From UBA4416 sp040389965 (GTDB lineage Bacteria; Bacteroidota; Bacteroidia; B-17B0; Aurantibacillaceae): 44,998 nt of DNA. The notes beneath the pieces are model-generated. The model was not told the origin of the DNA. It ran no database searches and was given only the letters and a program-made list of their open reading frames with translations. Positions 24,629-31,391 of the stretch are shown here, one piece after another. Positions within the stretch are counted from its first letter, which is position 1, and each line of letters starts with the position of its first letter. The translations under genes and the position numbers were made by a program. The DNA lies in contig JAZJZF010000087.1 of NCBI GenBank assembly GCA_040389965.1, forward strand, positions 1 through 44,998. Reading direction: 5' to 3'.

Positions 24629-25645
24629 ATGCAAATAACAGCGTCTACTTCCCTTAAACCTTATAATACCTTTGGTATAGAGGCCTCTGCAAAATTATTT
24701 ACAGCAATTCGTTCTGTGGACGATATCCATGAACTATTGCAGCATAACGACTATAAGACCAATTCGCATATGATATTGGGAGGTGGCAGTAATATTTTAT
24801 TGACACAAAATATAGATGGCCTTGTGATTAAAAACGAATTAAAAGGCATTGAGCTTATAACCGAAACTGAAAACGACGTGCTGGTAAAGTGCGCTGCCGG
24901 CGAAGTATGGCATGAGTTTGTGATGTATTGTATTGATAAGGGATATGCGGGGATCGAAAATTTATCCTTAATTCCGGGTAATACAGGTGCAAGCCCTATG
25001 CAAAATATTGGCGCTTATGGTGTGGAAATAAAAGATACCTTTTTTGAACTGGAAGCCATTGATCTGGAAACAGGCAAATTGACTGTTTTCTCGAAAGCCG
25101 ACTGCGATTTCGGGTATAGAGAAAGTGTATTTAAACGCCGGTATAAAGACAAATTCATAATTACCTCAGTTACCTTTAAGCTTTCTAAAAAATCGGTATT
25201 TCATATTGAATATGGTGCCATTAAGCAGGAACTCGATAACATGGGCATTGCAGACCTATCCATTAAAGCTATTTCGCAGGCAGTGATCAATATCAGAAGC
25301 AGTAAACTGCCCGACCCAAAAAAAATAGGAAATTCAGGAAGCTTCTTTAAAAATCCCGAAGTGTCGAAGGAAACTTACGAGCGCCTAAAACAGGAATTTC
25401 CTGACCTTGTAGCCTACCCTTTAGAAAACAGGAATTATAAACTGGCTGCAGGCTGGCTTATTGAACAAAGTGGCCTAAAAGGCTACCGTGCAGGCGATGC
25501 AGGGGTACATACCTTACAGGCATTGGTATTAGTCAATTATGGTCATGCCACCGGAAAAGAGATCTATGACCTTTCTACGAAAGTATTAGAAACTGTAAAT
25601 GCAAAATTTGGGGTAATGCTGGAACGTGAGGTCAATATTATTTAA
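24629..25645 (+). CDS. murB: UDP-N-acetylenolpyruvoylglucosamine reductase
   Basis: The 338-residue protein matches type I (E. coli-like) MurB. It starts with 'STSLKPYNTFGIEASA' and has the FAD-binding 'LGGGSNILL' and 'LIPGNTGASPMQNIGAYGVE', 'FGYRESVFKRRYKD' with the conserved Arg, and 'GNSGSFFKNP' with the catalytic Ser. The type I C-terminal domain has 'AAGWLIEQSGLKGYRAGDAGVH' and ends '...FGVMLEREV' with the conserved Glu. The enzyme reduces the enolpyruvyl group to give UDP-MurNAc, the second committed step of peptidoglycan synthesis, in the cytoplasm. The start ATG at 24629 gives the standard N-terminus. A terminator sits directly upstream. Confidence 0.96.
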   Translation: MQITASTSLKPYNTFGIEASAKLFTAIRSVDDIHELLQHNDYKTNSHMILGGGSNILLTQNIDGLVIKNELKGIELITETENDVLVKCAAGEVWHEFVMYCIDKGYAGIENLSLIPGNTGASPMQNIGAYGVEIKDTFFELEAIDLETGKLTVFSKADCDFGYRESVFKRRYKDKFIITSVTFKLSKKSVFHIEYGAIKQELDNMGIADLSIKAISQAVINIRSSKLPDPKKIGNSGSFFKNPEVSKETYERLKQEFPDLVAYPLENRNYKLAAGWLIEQSGLKGYRAGDAGVHTLQALVLVNYGHATGKEIYDLSTKVLETVNAKFGVMLEREVNII

Positions 25646-25740
25646 AACGACTGTGTTAAAATACGTTTACCTATTTAGTTATTGCATTATACCACTTTTT
25701 AGGTATTTCTTTAGACGGATTCTAAATATAAATTTGGGCC

Positions 25741-26985
25741 GTGAAAAAAAGAGCAAATCCCTTACAACAATCGTTTCTATTTATATTAGTTACATTAACA
25801 GTCTTATCCTCTAAGGCTCAGATAATTACAAAAGAAGATTCATTAAACGCCGGTTTAACGCCTCAAAACAACCCAACCGTTATTTCGGGTTACGGGCAGG
25901 CAAAAGTGCAGTATGATATGCGTTTTAAAACAGGCGTTGCGAGCTTAACCCGTAATGTCTTATTTATCGGGCATCGTTTTTCGAATAAAATCTCTTTTTT
26001 CTCCGAATTAGAAATTGAAGATGCTAAAGTAGTTGGTGGTAAACCTTCCGGAGAGATCTCTATGGAGCAATTATTCCTGAAATTTAATATAAACCGTAAT
26101 AATTACCTTGTAGGAGGTTTATTTATTCCTCGTATAGGTATCATTAACGAAAACCACTTACCTACCACATTTAATACCAACGACAGGCCCTATGTAGAGC
26201 AATTGGTTATTCCATCAACCTGGAGAGAGCTGGGTATTGGTATTTACGGACAAATTCCAAGCGTGCCCGGACTTAATTATTCGGCTGCATTAATGAACGG
26301 TTTAAATTCAGGAGGCTTTAAACAGGGAACCGGTATTGCTGATGGAAAGTATGAAGGCAGCAATGCATCTGCTTCTAATCTTGCAGTAACAGGTGCTTTA
26401 TTATATTATATAAAACATTTCAGGATTCAGGTATCCACTTATTATGGAGGTAGCGCCGGTTTATCACAAAAACAAGGCGATAGCCTTAAACTGAACTACG
26501 GCGCATTTGGCACTCCTGTTTCTTTGAGCGAGGCCAATGTTCAGTACAATGGTTCAAACGGCATCCATTTTAAAGCATTGGGTACCCTGGTATCCATCAA
26601 AGACGCCGATAAAATTAACAGGGCTTATGCAAATAATACCCCCTCATCCATGTATGGCTATTATGCAGAAATAGGCTATAATCTGTTTCAGCCTTTTGCC
26701 AAAATAAGATCAAAAAGCCTGTTACTGTTTGCACGTTACGAATCCATGAACCTTAATGCCAGTTTACCAAAAAACGGTGTTGAAGATGGTTTACAGCAAA
26801 AACAATACATGATTGTAGGGCTTCATTTTCAGCCGCTCAAAGGTGTTTCTGTTAAATTAGATTATGTACAACGTATTACAGGCGAGTATAATAAGCTATT
26901 ATACGTTACAAATCCTTACGCCAGCAATATTCCTTTTTACACAAATTACAGTTTTATAAATTTTGGTATGGGCTACAGCTTTTAA
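25741..26985 (+). CDS. Outer-membrane porin-like protein of an iron/redox operon
   Basis: The 414-residue protein has a GTG start, a signal peptide (MKKRANPLQQSFLFILV...SSKAQ), and a barrel-like body of alternating strands that ends in 'FGMGYSF' with a terminal Phe. The N-terminal 'VISGYGQAKVQYD', the 'FFSELEIEDAKVVGG' block and 'FIPRIGIINENHLPTTFN' resemble phosphate-selective porin (OprO/P)-like proteins of Bacteroidota. Substrate specificity cannot be read from the sequence. The Rieske gene begins six bases downstream, and the imelysin and di-heme genes follow closely, so this is the first gene of a four-gene operon and probably supplies its outer-membrane channel. Confidence 0.75.
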   Translation: MKKRANPLQQSFLFILVTLTVLSSKAQIITKEDSLNAGLTPQNNPTVISGYGQAKVQYDMRFKTGVASLTRNVLFIGHRFSNKISFFSELEIEDAKVVGGKPSGEISMEQLFLKFNINRNNYLVGGLFIPRIGIINENHLPTTFNTNDRPYVEQLVIPSTWRELGIGIYGQIPSVPGLNYSAALMNGLNSGGFKQGTGIADGKYEGSNASASNLAVTGALLYYIKHFRIQVSTYYGGSAGLSQKQGDSLKLNYGAFGTPVSLSEANVQYNGSNGIHFKALGTLVSIKDADKINRAYANNTPSSMYGYYAEIGYNLFQPFAKIRSKSLLLFARYESMNLNASLPKNGVEDGLQQKQYMIVGLHFQPLKGVSVKLDYVQRITGEYNKLLYVTNPYASNIPFYTNYSFINFGMGYSF

Positions 26986-26991
26986 TAAAAC

Positions 26992-27423
26992 ATGTTACGA
27001 CGCGATTTCATAAAAACAACCTGTGTTACCTGTGCCGGCGTTCTGGGCGGTGGTGCATTGTTGAGTATGCTTAATTCGTGTGCGCCCTTACCTGTTATTA
27101 AAACAAGTTCAAAAGACAAAACCCTGTTGATTCCTGAAAGTTCTTTTGCAGATAAGCAAAATCTACTGATCATTAAAAATTCAAATTTCGATTTTGATAT
27201 TTTACTCGTTAAGAAAAAAGACAATACCTACAATGCGCTTTACATGCAATGCTCGCATGAGAACCAGCCCTTATCTGCTACCAAATCAGGATTGTTCTGC
27301 TCTTCGCACGGCAGTGCATTTAATCTTGAAGGCGAAGTAACAGTACAGCCTGCTACCAAACCTTTAAAAAAATTTAAAACACAAATCGAAAATAACAACA
27401 TTATTATTTATTTAACCACATAA
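26992..27423 (+). CDS. Rieske [2Fe-2S] lipoprotein
   Basis: The 143-residue protein starts with a twin-arginine-like signal (MLRRDFIKTT) that runs into a lipobox 'LNSC' (Cys30), so it is probably exported folded and lipid-anchored. The cluster ligands are visible as Cys87-x-His89 in 'MQCSHENQPL' and Cys103-x2-His106 in 'FCSSHGSAFN', the Rieske pattern. The two ligand motifs are only 13 residues apart, as in short Rieske proteins. It lies between the porin-like gene and the imelysin gene with gaps of 6 and 10 bases. It may pass electrons to the di-heme protein of the same operon; that role is inferred. Confidence 0.9.
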   Translation: MLRRDFIKTTCVTCAGVLGGGALLSMLNSCAPLPVIKTSSKDKTLLIPESSFADKQNLLIIKNSNFDFDILLVKKKDNTYNALYMQCSHENQPLSATKSGLFCSSHGSAFNLEGEVTVQPATKPLKKFKTQIENNNIIIYLTT

Positions 27424-27433
27424 ACATTGTATC

Positions 27434-28519
27434 ATGAAAAAAATTATTGTCCTCGCTCTGGCATCTATAGTTCTTGTAAACTTTACCTCCTGCAAAAAAT
27501 CAAAAAAAACAGAAGAAGAAATTATTACTCCTGAAGATCAAAGCGGACTAAAAAAAGATGTCTTAAACGATATGGCTTCTAACGTTATTTATGCTACCTA
27601 TTCTGATATGGCAGCTAAATCAAATAGCTTATACACAAGCCTTGTTACATTCAGTACCTCGCCTACAGCAGGCAATTTATCGGCTGCACAACAAGCGTGG
27701 AAAGATGTAAGAAGTGGCTGGGAACAAGGTGAAGGCTTTTTATTTGGCCCAGTAAGTGTTGATAATATTGACCCCCGTATTGATACATGGCCAATTAATT
27801 TTGCCAGTATTGACTCTGTATTAACTAATGGGCCTGCAACTTTTAATTCTACCTATATCGATGGTTTGGAAGAATCTTTAAAAGGATTTCACCCCTTAGA
27901 GTATTTCTTATTTGGGAAGCATACAAACGTATCTCAGTTTACTGCCCGCGAAAAAGACCTGATGATAGCTTTAGCGGATAACATTAAAACCTTATGCAAC
28001 GATGCAAAAACAGCATGGGATCCTGCAACAGCCGGTAACTATACATCAACATTTGTAAATGCAGGTAACAATAGCATTTATGCTACACAACGCTCTGCTT
28101 ACGAAGAAGTAGTTGACGCCATGGCAGGTATTTGTGATGAAGTTGCTAACGGTAAAATAACAGAACCATTTATTAATAATGATCCGGCTTTAGAAGAATC
28201 TCCTTTTGCACAAAATTCTATTGTTGATTTTACAAACAATATTAAAAGTGTTCAGAACATTTATTTAGGTAAATATATTACTGATGGTAAAGGATTGGAA
28301 GATCTTATTAAAGCCAATAACATTGCGATGGATGGAACTATTAAAACCAAACTGTCAAGTGCTTTAACAGCTTTAGGAAATGTAACCGTACCTTTTGGTG
28401 ATGCTATTACACAACAACCTACACAGGTTCAAAACTGTATCAATGCTATCAATGACCTTAAAGGATATTTAGAAGGTACTGTTAAACCATACGTTCAAAC
28501 CTTAGCTAATACTCAATAA
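27434..28519 (+). CDS. Imelysin (M75 / insulin-cleaving metalloprotease-like) lipoprotein
   Basis: The 361-residue lipoprotein has a signal peptide ending in 'NFTSC' (Cys19 or near it) and a Lys/Glu-rich linker. The body is the two-bundle imelysin fold, and the conserved GxHxxE motif is present as 'GFHPLEYFLFG' (Gly151, His153, Glu156). Despite the old protease name, proteins of this family mainly act in periplasmic iron handling (EfeO/IrpA relatives). No peptidase activity can be claimed here. It lies in a tight operon with a Rieske protein and a DHOR di-heme protein, a set seen with imelysins in other Bacteroidota. Confidence 0.92.
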   Translation: MKKIIVLALASIVLVNFTSCKKSKKTEEEIITPEDQSGLKKDVLNDMASNVIYATYSDMAAKSNSLYTSLVTFSTSPTAGNLSAAQQAWKDVRSGWEQGEGFLFGPVSVDNIDPRIDTWPINFASIDSVLTNGPATFNSTYIDGLEESLKGFHPLEYFLFGKHTNVSQFTAREKDLMIALADNIKTLCNDAKTAWDPATAGNYTSTFVNAGNNSIYATQRSAYEEVVDAMAGICDEVANGKITEPFINNDPALEESPFAQNSIVDFTNNIKSVQNIYLGKYITDGKGLEDLIKANNIAMDGTIKTKLSSALTALGNVTVPFGDAITQQPTQVQNCINAINDLKGYLEGTVKPYVQTLANTQ

Positions 28520-28527
28520 TACATACA

Positions 28528-29919
28528 ATGGTTTCTTCCCGACAATTGATAAGTTACAGTACTATCGCATTAGTAATTGCTTTTGTGGCTTTTCAATCGT
28601 GCAGGAAACCGAAAGACGTTAAAGAAGAAGACCTTAATGAATGGTACAGCGGCGGTAAACAAACTACTTTTGCGAGTGGTACTGCCGCTTTTAGCCAACC
28701 TTTTAATGAGTTATCCCATTTAAAAGATGCTATGCATGAGTTTGGTGACCAGGCATTTGGCGCAACATTTAACAGTGATAATACACAACTTAATCATGGC
28801 TTAGGCCCTATATTCAACAATCAGTCCTGTGGTTTTTGTCATATTGCCGATGGCCGTGGAAAAGCACCAATGGCCGGTGAAGCCCTGAGTTCACTCTTAT
28901 TACGTATTAGTATTCCAGGGCAGGGGCCTCATGGAGAGCCGCTCGGAGTTCCCGGATTTGGCGGACAATTACAGCAACGTGGTATCTTTGGTGTTTTAGC
29001 AGAAGCCGGTGTGAATGTGAGTTATTCGGAAACCAATTACCAGTTTGCCGATGGAGAAACCTACTCGTTGCGAAAACCTGCTTATACCATTGTAAATCCT
29101 TATATGGCAATGCCTGCCGGAGTAATGGTTTCTGCCCGCATGGCTACTCCAGTATTTGGTTTAGGTTTATTGGAAGCAATTGATGAAGGCGCTATCCTGA
29201 ATAAGGCTGATGAATTTGACAGTGATGGTGATGGAATAAGTGGTAAGCCAAATTACGGTTTTGATGTTCTTTCTCAGACAACCAAATTAGGAAGATTTGG
29301 ATGGAAGGCTGCACAACCTACTATTATTCAGCAATCGGCCGGTGCCGCTGTAGAAGATATGGGTGTTACCAATTTCATTTTCCCAACGGAAAGCTCGATG
29401 GGTCAGTTACAATATGATAACAAAAATGATGATTACGAATTAGGAGACAGTACTTTATATGCATTGGCTTATTATATTAAAACACTGGCGGTGCCTGGCA
29501 GGCGAAATGCAGATGATGCAACTGTAAAGGGCGGCAAGAGACTGTTTACATCTATTGGTTGTGCCAAATGCCATGTGGCATCATATACAACGGCTACTGA
29601 TATAGTTTTTCCGGAAGTATCCAACCAAATCATTTATCCTTATACCGATTTATTGTTGCACGACATGGGTCCTGATCTGGCAGATAACCGCCCTGATTAC
29701 AGAGCAACAGGTAATGAATGGAGAACTGCTCCTTTATGGGGAATTGGCTTAACAACAACTGTAAATGGCCATAATAATTTTTTACATGATGGCAGGGCAC
29801 GTAGCTTAACGGAAGCCATTATGTGGCATGGTGGCGAAGCTACCAAGGCTAAAGAAAACTTTCAAAATTTAAGTAAGGAAAGCCGCGATGCGATCCTGAA
29901 ATTTTTGGGATCTTTATAA
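28528..29919 (+). CDS. Di-heme oxidoreductase-like lipoprotein (DHOR family)
   Basis: The 463-residue protein has a hydrophobic N-terminus and a lipobox 'FQSC'. Two c-type heme sites are visible: 'SCGFCH' (Cys101, Cys104, His105) and 'GCAKCH' (from Cys345). The body has the family blocks 'GLGPIFNNQSCGFCH', 'GRFGWKAAQPT' and 'TAPLWGIGLTTTVNGHNNF', then 'FLHDGRARSLTEAIMWHGGE'. DHOR proteins resemble cytochrome c peroxidases and are commonly paired with imelysins. The gene starts nine bases after the imelysin stop. Electron transfer to or from imported iron in the envelope is the likely job, by inference from this pairing. Confidence 0.9.
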   Translation: MVSSRQLISYSTIALVIAFVAFQSCRKPKDVKEEDLNEWYSGGKQTTFASGTAAFSQPFNELSHLKDAMHEFGDQAFGATFNSDNTQLNHGLGPIFNNQSCGFCHIADGRGKAPMAGEALSSLLLRISIPGQGPHGEPLGVPGFGGQLQQRGIFGVLAEAGVNVSYSETNYQFADGETYSLRKPAYTIVNPYMAMPAGVMVSARMATPVFGLGLLEAIDEGAILNKADEFDSDGDGISGKPNYGFDVLSQTTKLGRFGWKAAQPTIIQQSAGAAVEDMGVTNFIFPTESSMGQLQYDNKNDDYELGDSTLYALAYYIKTLAVPGRRNADDATVKGGKRLFTSIGCAKCHVASYTTATDIVFPEVSNQIIYPYTDLLLHDMGPDLADNRPDYRATGNEWRTAPLWGIGLTTTVNGHNNFLHDGRARSLTEAIMWHGGEATKAKENFQNLSKESRDAILKFLGSL

Positions 29920-29927
29920 GATACTTT

Positions 29928-29956
29928 GTCTAGTTCTCGACTCCGCTCGAACTGAC
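29928..29956. repeat. Short hairpin-forming intergenic repeat of Bacteroidota type
   Basis: The stretch containing TTCTCGACTCCGCTCGAACT folds back on itself: GTC-t-AGTTC on the left matches GAACTGAC on the right, with inner TCGA arms. Sequences of this kind are scattered through intergenic regions of many Bacteroidota genomes. Only one copy lies in this window. Confidence 0.55.
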
Positions 29957-30050
29957 AGATAATCAAACATTATTTTGGTACAACATTATTAATTATAAAA
30001 TACTGCCGCTTCCTGAGGAGGAAAGGATAAATCTATTATTTACTTCCAAT

Positions 30051-30087
30051 AAAAAAGCCTTCCAATAATTATTGGAAGGCTTTTTTT
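30051..30087. terminator. Bidirectional terminator between the DHOR gene and rplS
   Basis: A perfect inverted repeat, AAAAAAGCCTTCCAATAA with its reverse complement, is flanked by A and T runs. It can therefore end both the plus-strand iron/redox operon and minus-strand rplS, whose stop lies 17 bases away. Confidence 0.9.
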
Positions 30088-30103
30088 ATAATGTGTTATA
30101 GTA

Positions 30104-30481
30104 TTAAGCTGTTTTAGCGTCTTTGCTTTTTGTTTGCAATTTTTCGCGGATACGTGCTGCTTTACCAGTACGGGTACGGATGTAGTATAATTTTGCTCTA
30201 CGAACAATACCAACTTTGTTTAATTCGATTTTATCAATGAAAGGAGATGCTAAAGGAAAAATACGCTCTACACCTACTCCATTTGAAATTTTACGAACTG
30301 TGAAAGAAGCTGTAGCAGGCTCATTTTTACGTTGAATAACAACGCCTGAAAATTGCTGGATACGTTCTTTGTCACCCTCTTTAATTTTGTAGTGAACTGT
30401 AATAGTATCACCTGCTTTAAATTTTGGATGAGCAACTTCTGTTGCTAATTGTTTCTTTACGTAATCTAATAATAAACTCAT
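30104..30481 (-). CDS. rplS: 50S ribosomal protein L19
   Basis: The 125-residue protein shows the L19 features 'FKAGDTITVHYKIKEGDKER', 'QFSGVVIQRKN', 'TVRKISNGVGVERIFPLASP' and 'VGIVRRAKLYYIRTRTGKAARI'. The basic C-terminal extension is typical of Bacteroidota L19. The protein sits at the interface of the 30S and 50S subunits. It appears to be transcribed alone: a good -33/-7 promoter lies about 73 bases upstream on the minus strand, and a bidirectional terminator follows. Confidence 0.97.
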   Translation of the reverse strand: MSLLLDYVKKQLATEVAHPKFKAGDTITVHYKIKEGDKERIQQFSGVVIQRKNEPATASFTVRKISNGVGVERIFPLASPFIDKIELNKVGIVRRAKLYYIRTRTGKAARIREKLQTKSKDAKTA

Positions 30482-30553
30482 GTTTTTTATTTTAAATTTT
30501 TATCATTTTTGGCATTCGCTGCACCGTGCAACCAGAGGCTAAAAAGTGGAGGG

Positions 30554-30586
30554 CAAATATAGTAAGTTTTTGGCGTTTTACAAAAA
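30554..30586 (-). promoter_or_regulatory. Promoter of rplS
   Basis: Read on the minus strand, TTTTTG (30581-30586) is followed after 19 bases by TATATTTG (30554-30561). This agrees with the Bacteroidota -33 TTG / -7 TAnnTTTG promoter. The implied leader is about 65 bases and contains a small hairpin (TGCAC-G-GTGCA, near 30518-30530), which could serve L19 autoregulation. Confidence 0.7.
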
Positions 30587-30630
30587 TAAAGTTTAAAATG
30601 TCTCATTTTAGCAATAATTACCTATTTATC

Positions 30631-30788
30631 TTACTTTTTCCTTGACGAAAAAGTAACAAAAAGTCAAGACAAAACGATCTCCACGCTCTCTTTTAATTTT
30701 CAAGTTTCGCAAGCCGAAAGAGGACTAAAGCTCTTTCGGGCTCAACTAAGTAATTAAAATTCACAGCAAATCAACGCCGCGTTTTGTC
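30631..30788. repeat. Nested inverted-repeat element in the rplS-pduO intergenic region
   Basis: Several inverted pairs are stacked here: TTACTTTTTC/GAAAAAGTAA (30631-30640 and 30647-30656), CTTGAC/GTCAAG (30641-30646 and 30663-30668), an outer GACAAAACG/CGTTTTGTC (30668-30676 and 30780-30788), and an inner hairpin CCGAAAGAG/CTCTTTCGG (30714-30722 and 30731-30739). The whole resembles a dispersed, non-coding structured repeat seen in Bacteroidota intergenic DNA. No ORF is present. It occupies most of the only gene-free stretch above 300 bases. Confidence 0.6.
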
Positions 30789-30831
30789 AAACCTTCGCGC
30801 CTTTACTAAAAAAGTTTAAATTCAAAGCTAA

Positions 30832-31386
30832 CTACACTCTTGGTTTCCAGGGAGTTTCAGGAGCGTTTAAATCCTGGGTAAATTTACGGGAAAGCACAAA
30901 CAGGTAATCGGAAAGACGGTTGAGGTATTTATAGATGAGCTCATCGAGTGGTTGCTCTTCATTTAATCTTAACACACAACGTTCAGCCCTGCGGCATACG
31001 CAACGGGCAATGTGGCAAAAAGAGACAGTAGTATGTCCGCCGGGTAACACAAATGATTTCATTTCGGGTAAGTGTTCGTTCATGGCATCAATTTCTTTTT
31101 CCAGCAATGTAATATCCGTTTCTGAAATTTTCGGTAAAATCATTTTATTCTTTACCGGATCGGCAGCCAATAGCGAACCAATGGTAAATAACCTGTCCTG
31201 TATCTCGATCAGTAAAACACGCGATGGTTCATCAATAGCCTGATCCCTGATCAATCCAATATGAGAATTGAGTTCATCTACTGTACCATAAGCCTCAATA
31301 CGAATATCGAATTTAGGAATACGCGTGCCTCCTATTAAAGAGGTTTGCCCTTTATCGCCGGTTTTTGTATAGATCTTAAACGCCAA
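30832..31386 (-). CDS. pduO: PduO-type ATP:cob(I)alamin adenosyltransferase
   Basis: The 184-residue protein has the PduO N-terminal motif 'YTKTGDKGQTSLIGGTRIPK', then 'EAYGTVDELNSHIG', the ATP and cobalamin contacts around 'CRRAERCVLRLNEE', and 'YLNRLSDYLFVLSRKF'. It transfers adenosyl from ATP to cob(I)alamin, making the coenzyme for methylmalonyl-CoA mutase and similar enzymes. The gene starts only five bases after the stop of the upstream TonB-dependent receptor gene, so the two are probably co-transcribed. meaB, which protects that mutase, lies at the right edge of the window. No cobalamin riboswitch box is visible upstream of the pair. Confidence 0.95.
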   Translation of the reverse strand: MAFKIYTKTGDKGQTSLIGGTRIPKFDIRIEAYGTVDELNSHIGLIRDQAIDEPSRVLLIEIQDRLFTIGSLLAADPVKNKMILPKISETDITLLEKEIDAMNEHLPEMKSFVLPGGHTTVSFCHIARCVCRRAERCVLRLNEEQPLDELIYKYLNRLSDYLFVLSRKFTQDLNAPETPWKPRV

Positions 31387-31391
31387 TTGAA

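Noticed and set aside
25729..25736. TAAATTTG as promoter of the porin-like gene
   Set aside because: It fits the -7 consensus but lies only five bases before the GTG start, so transcription would start within the coding region.
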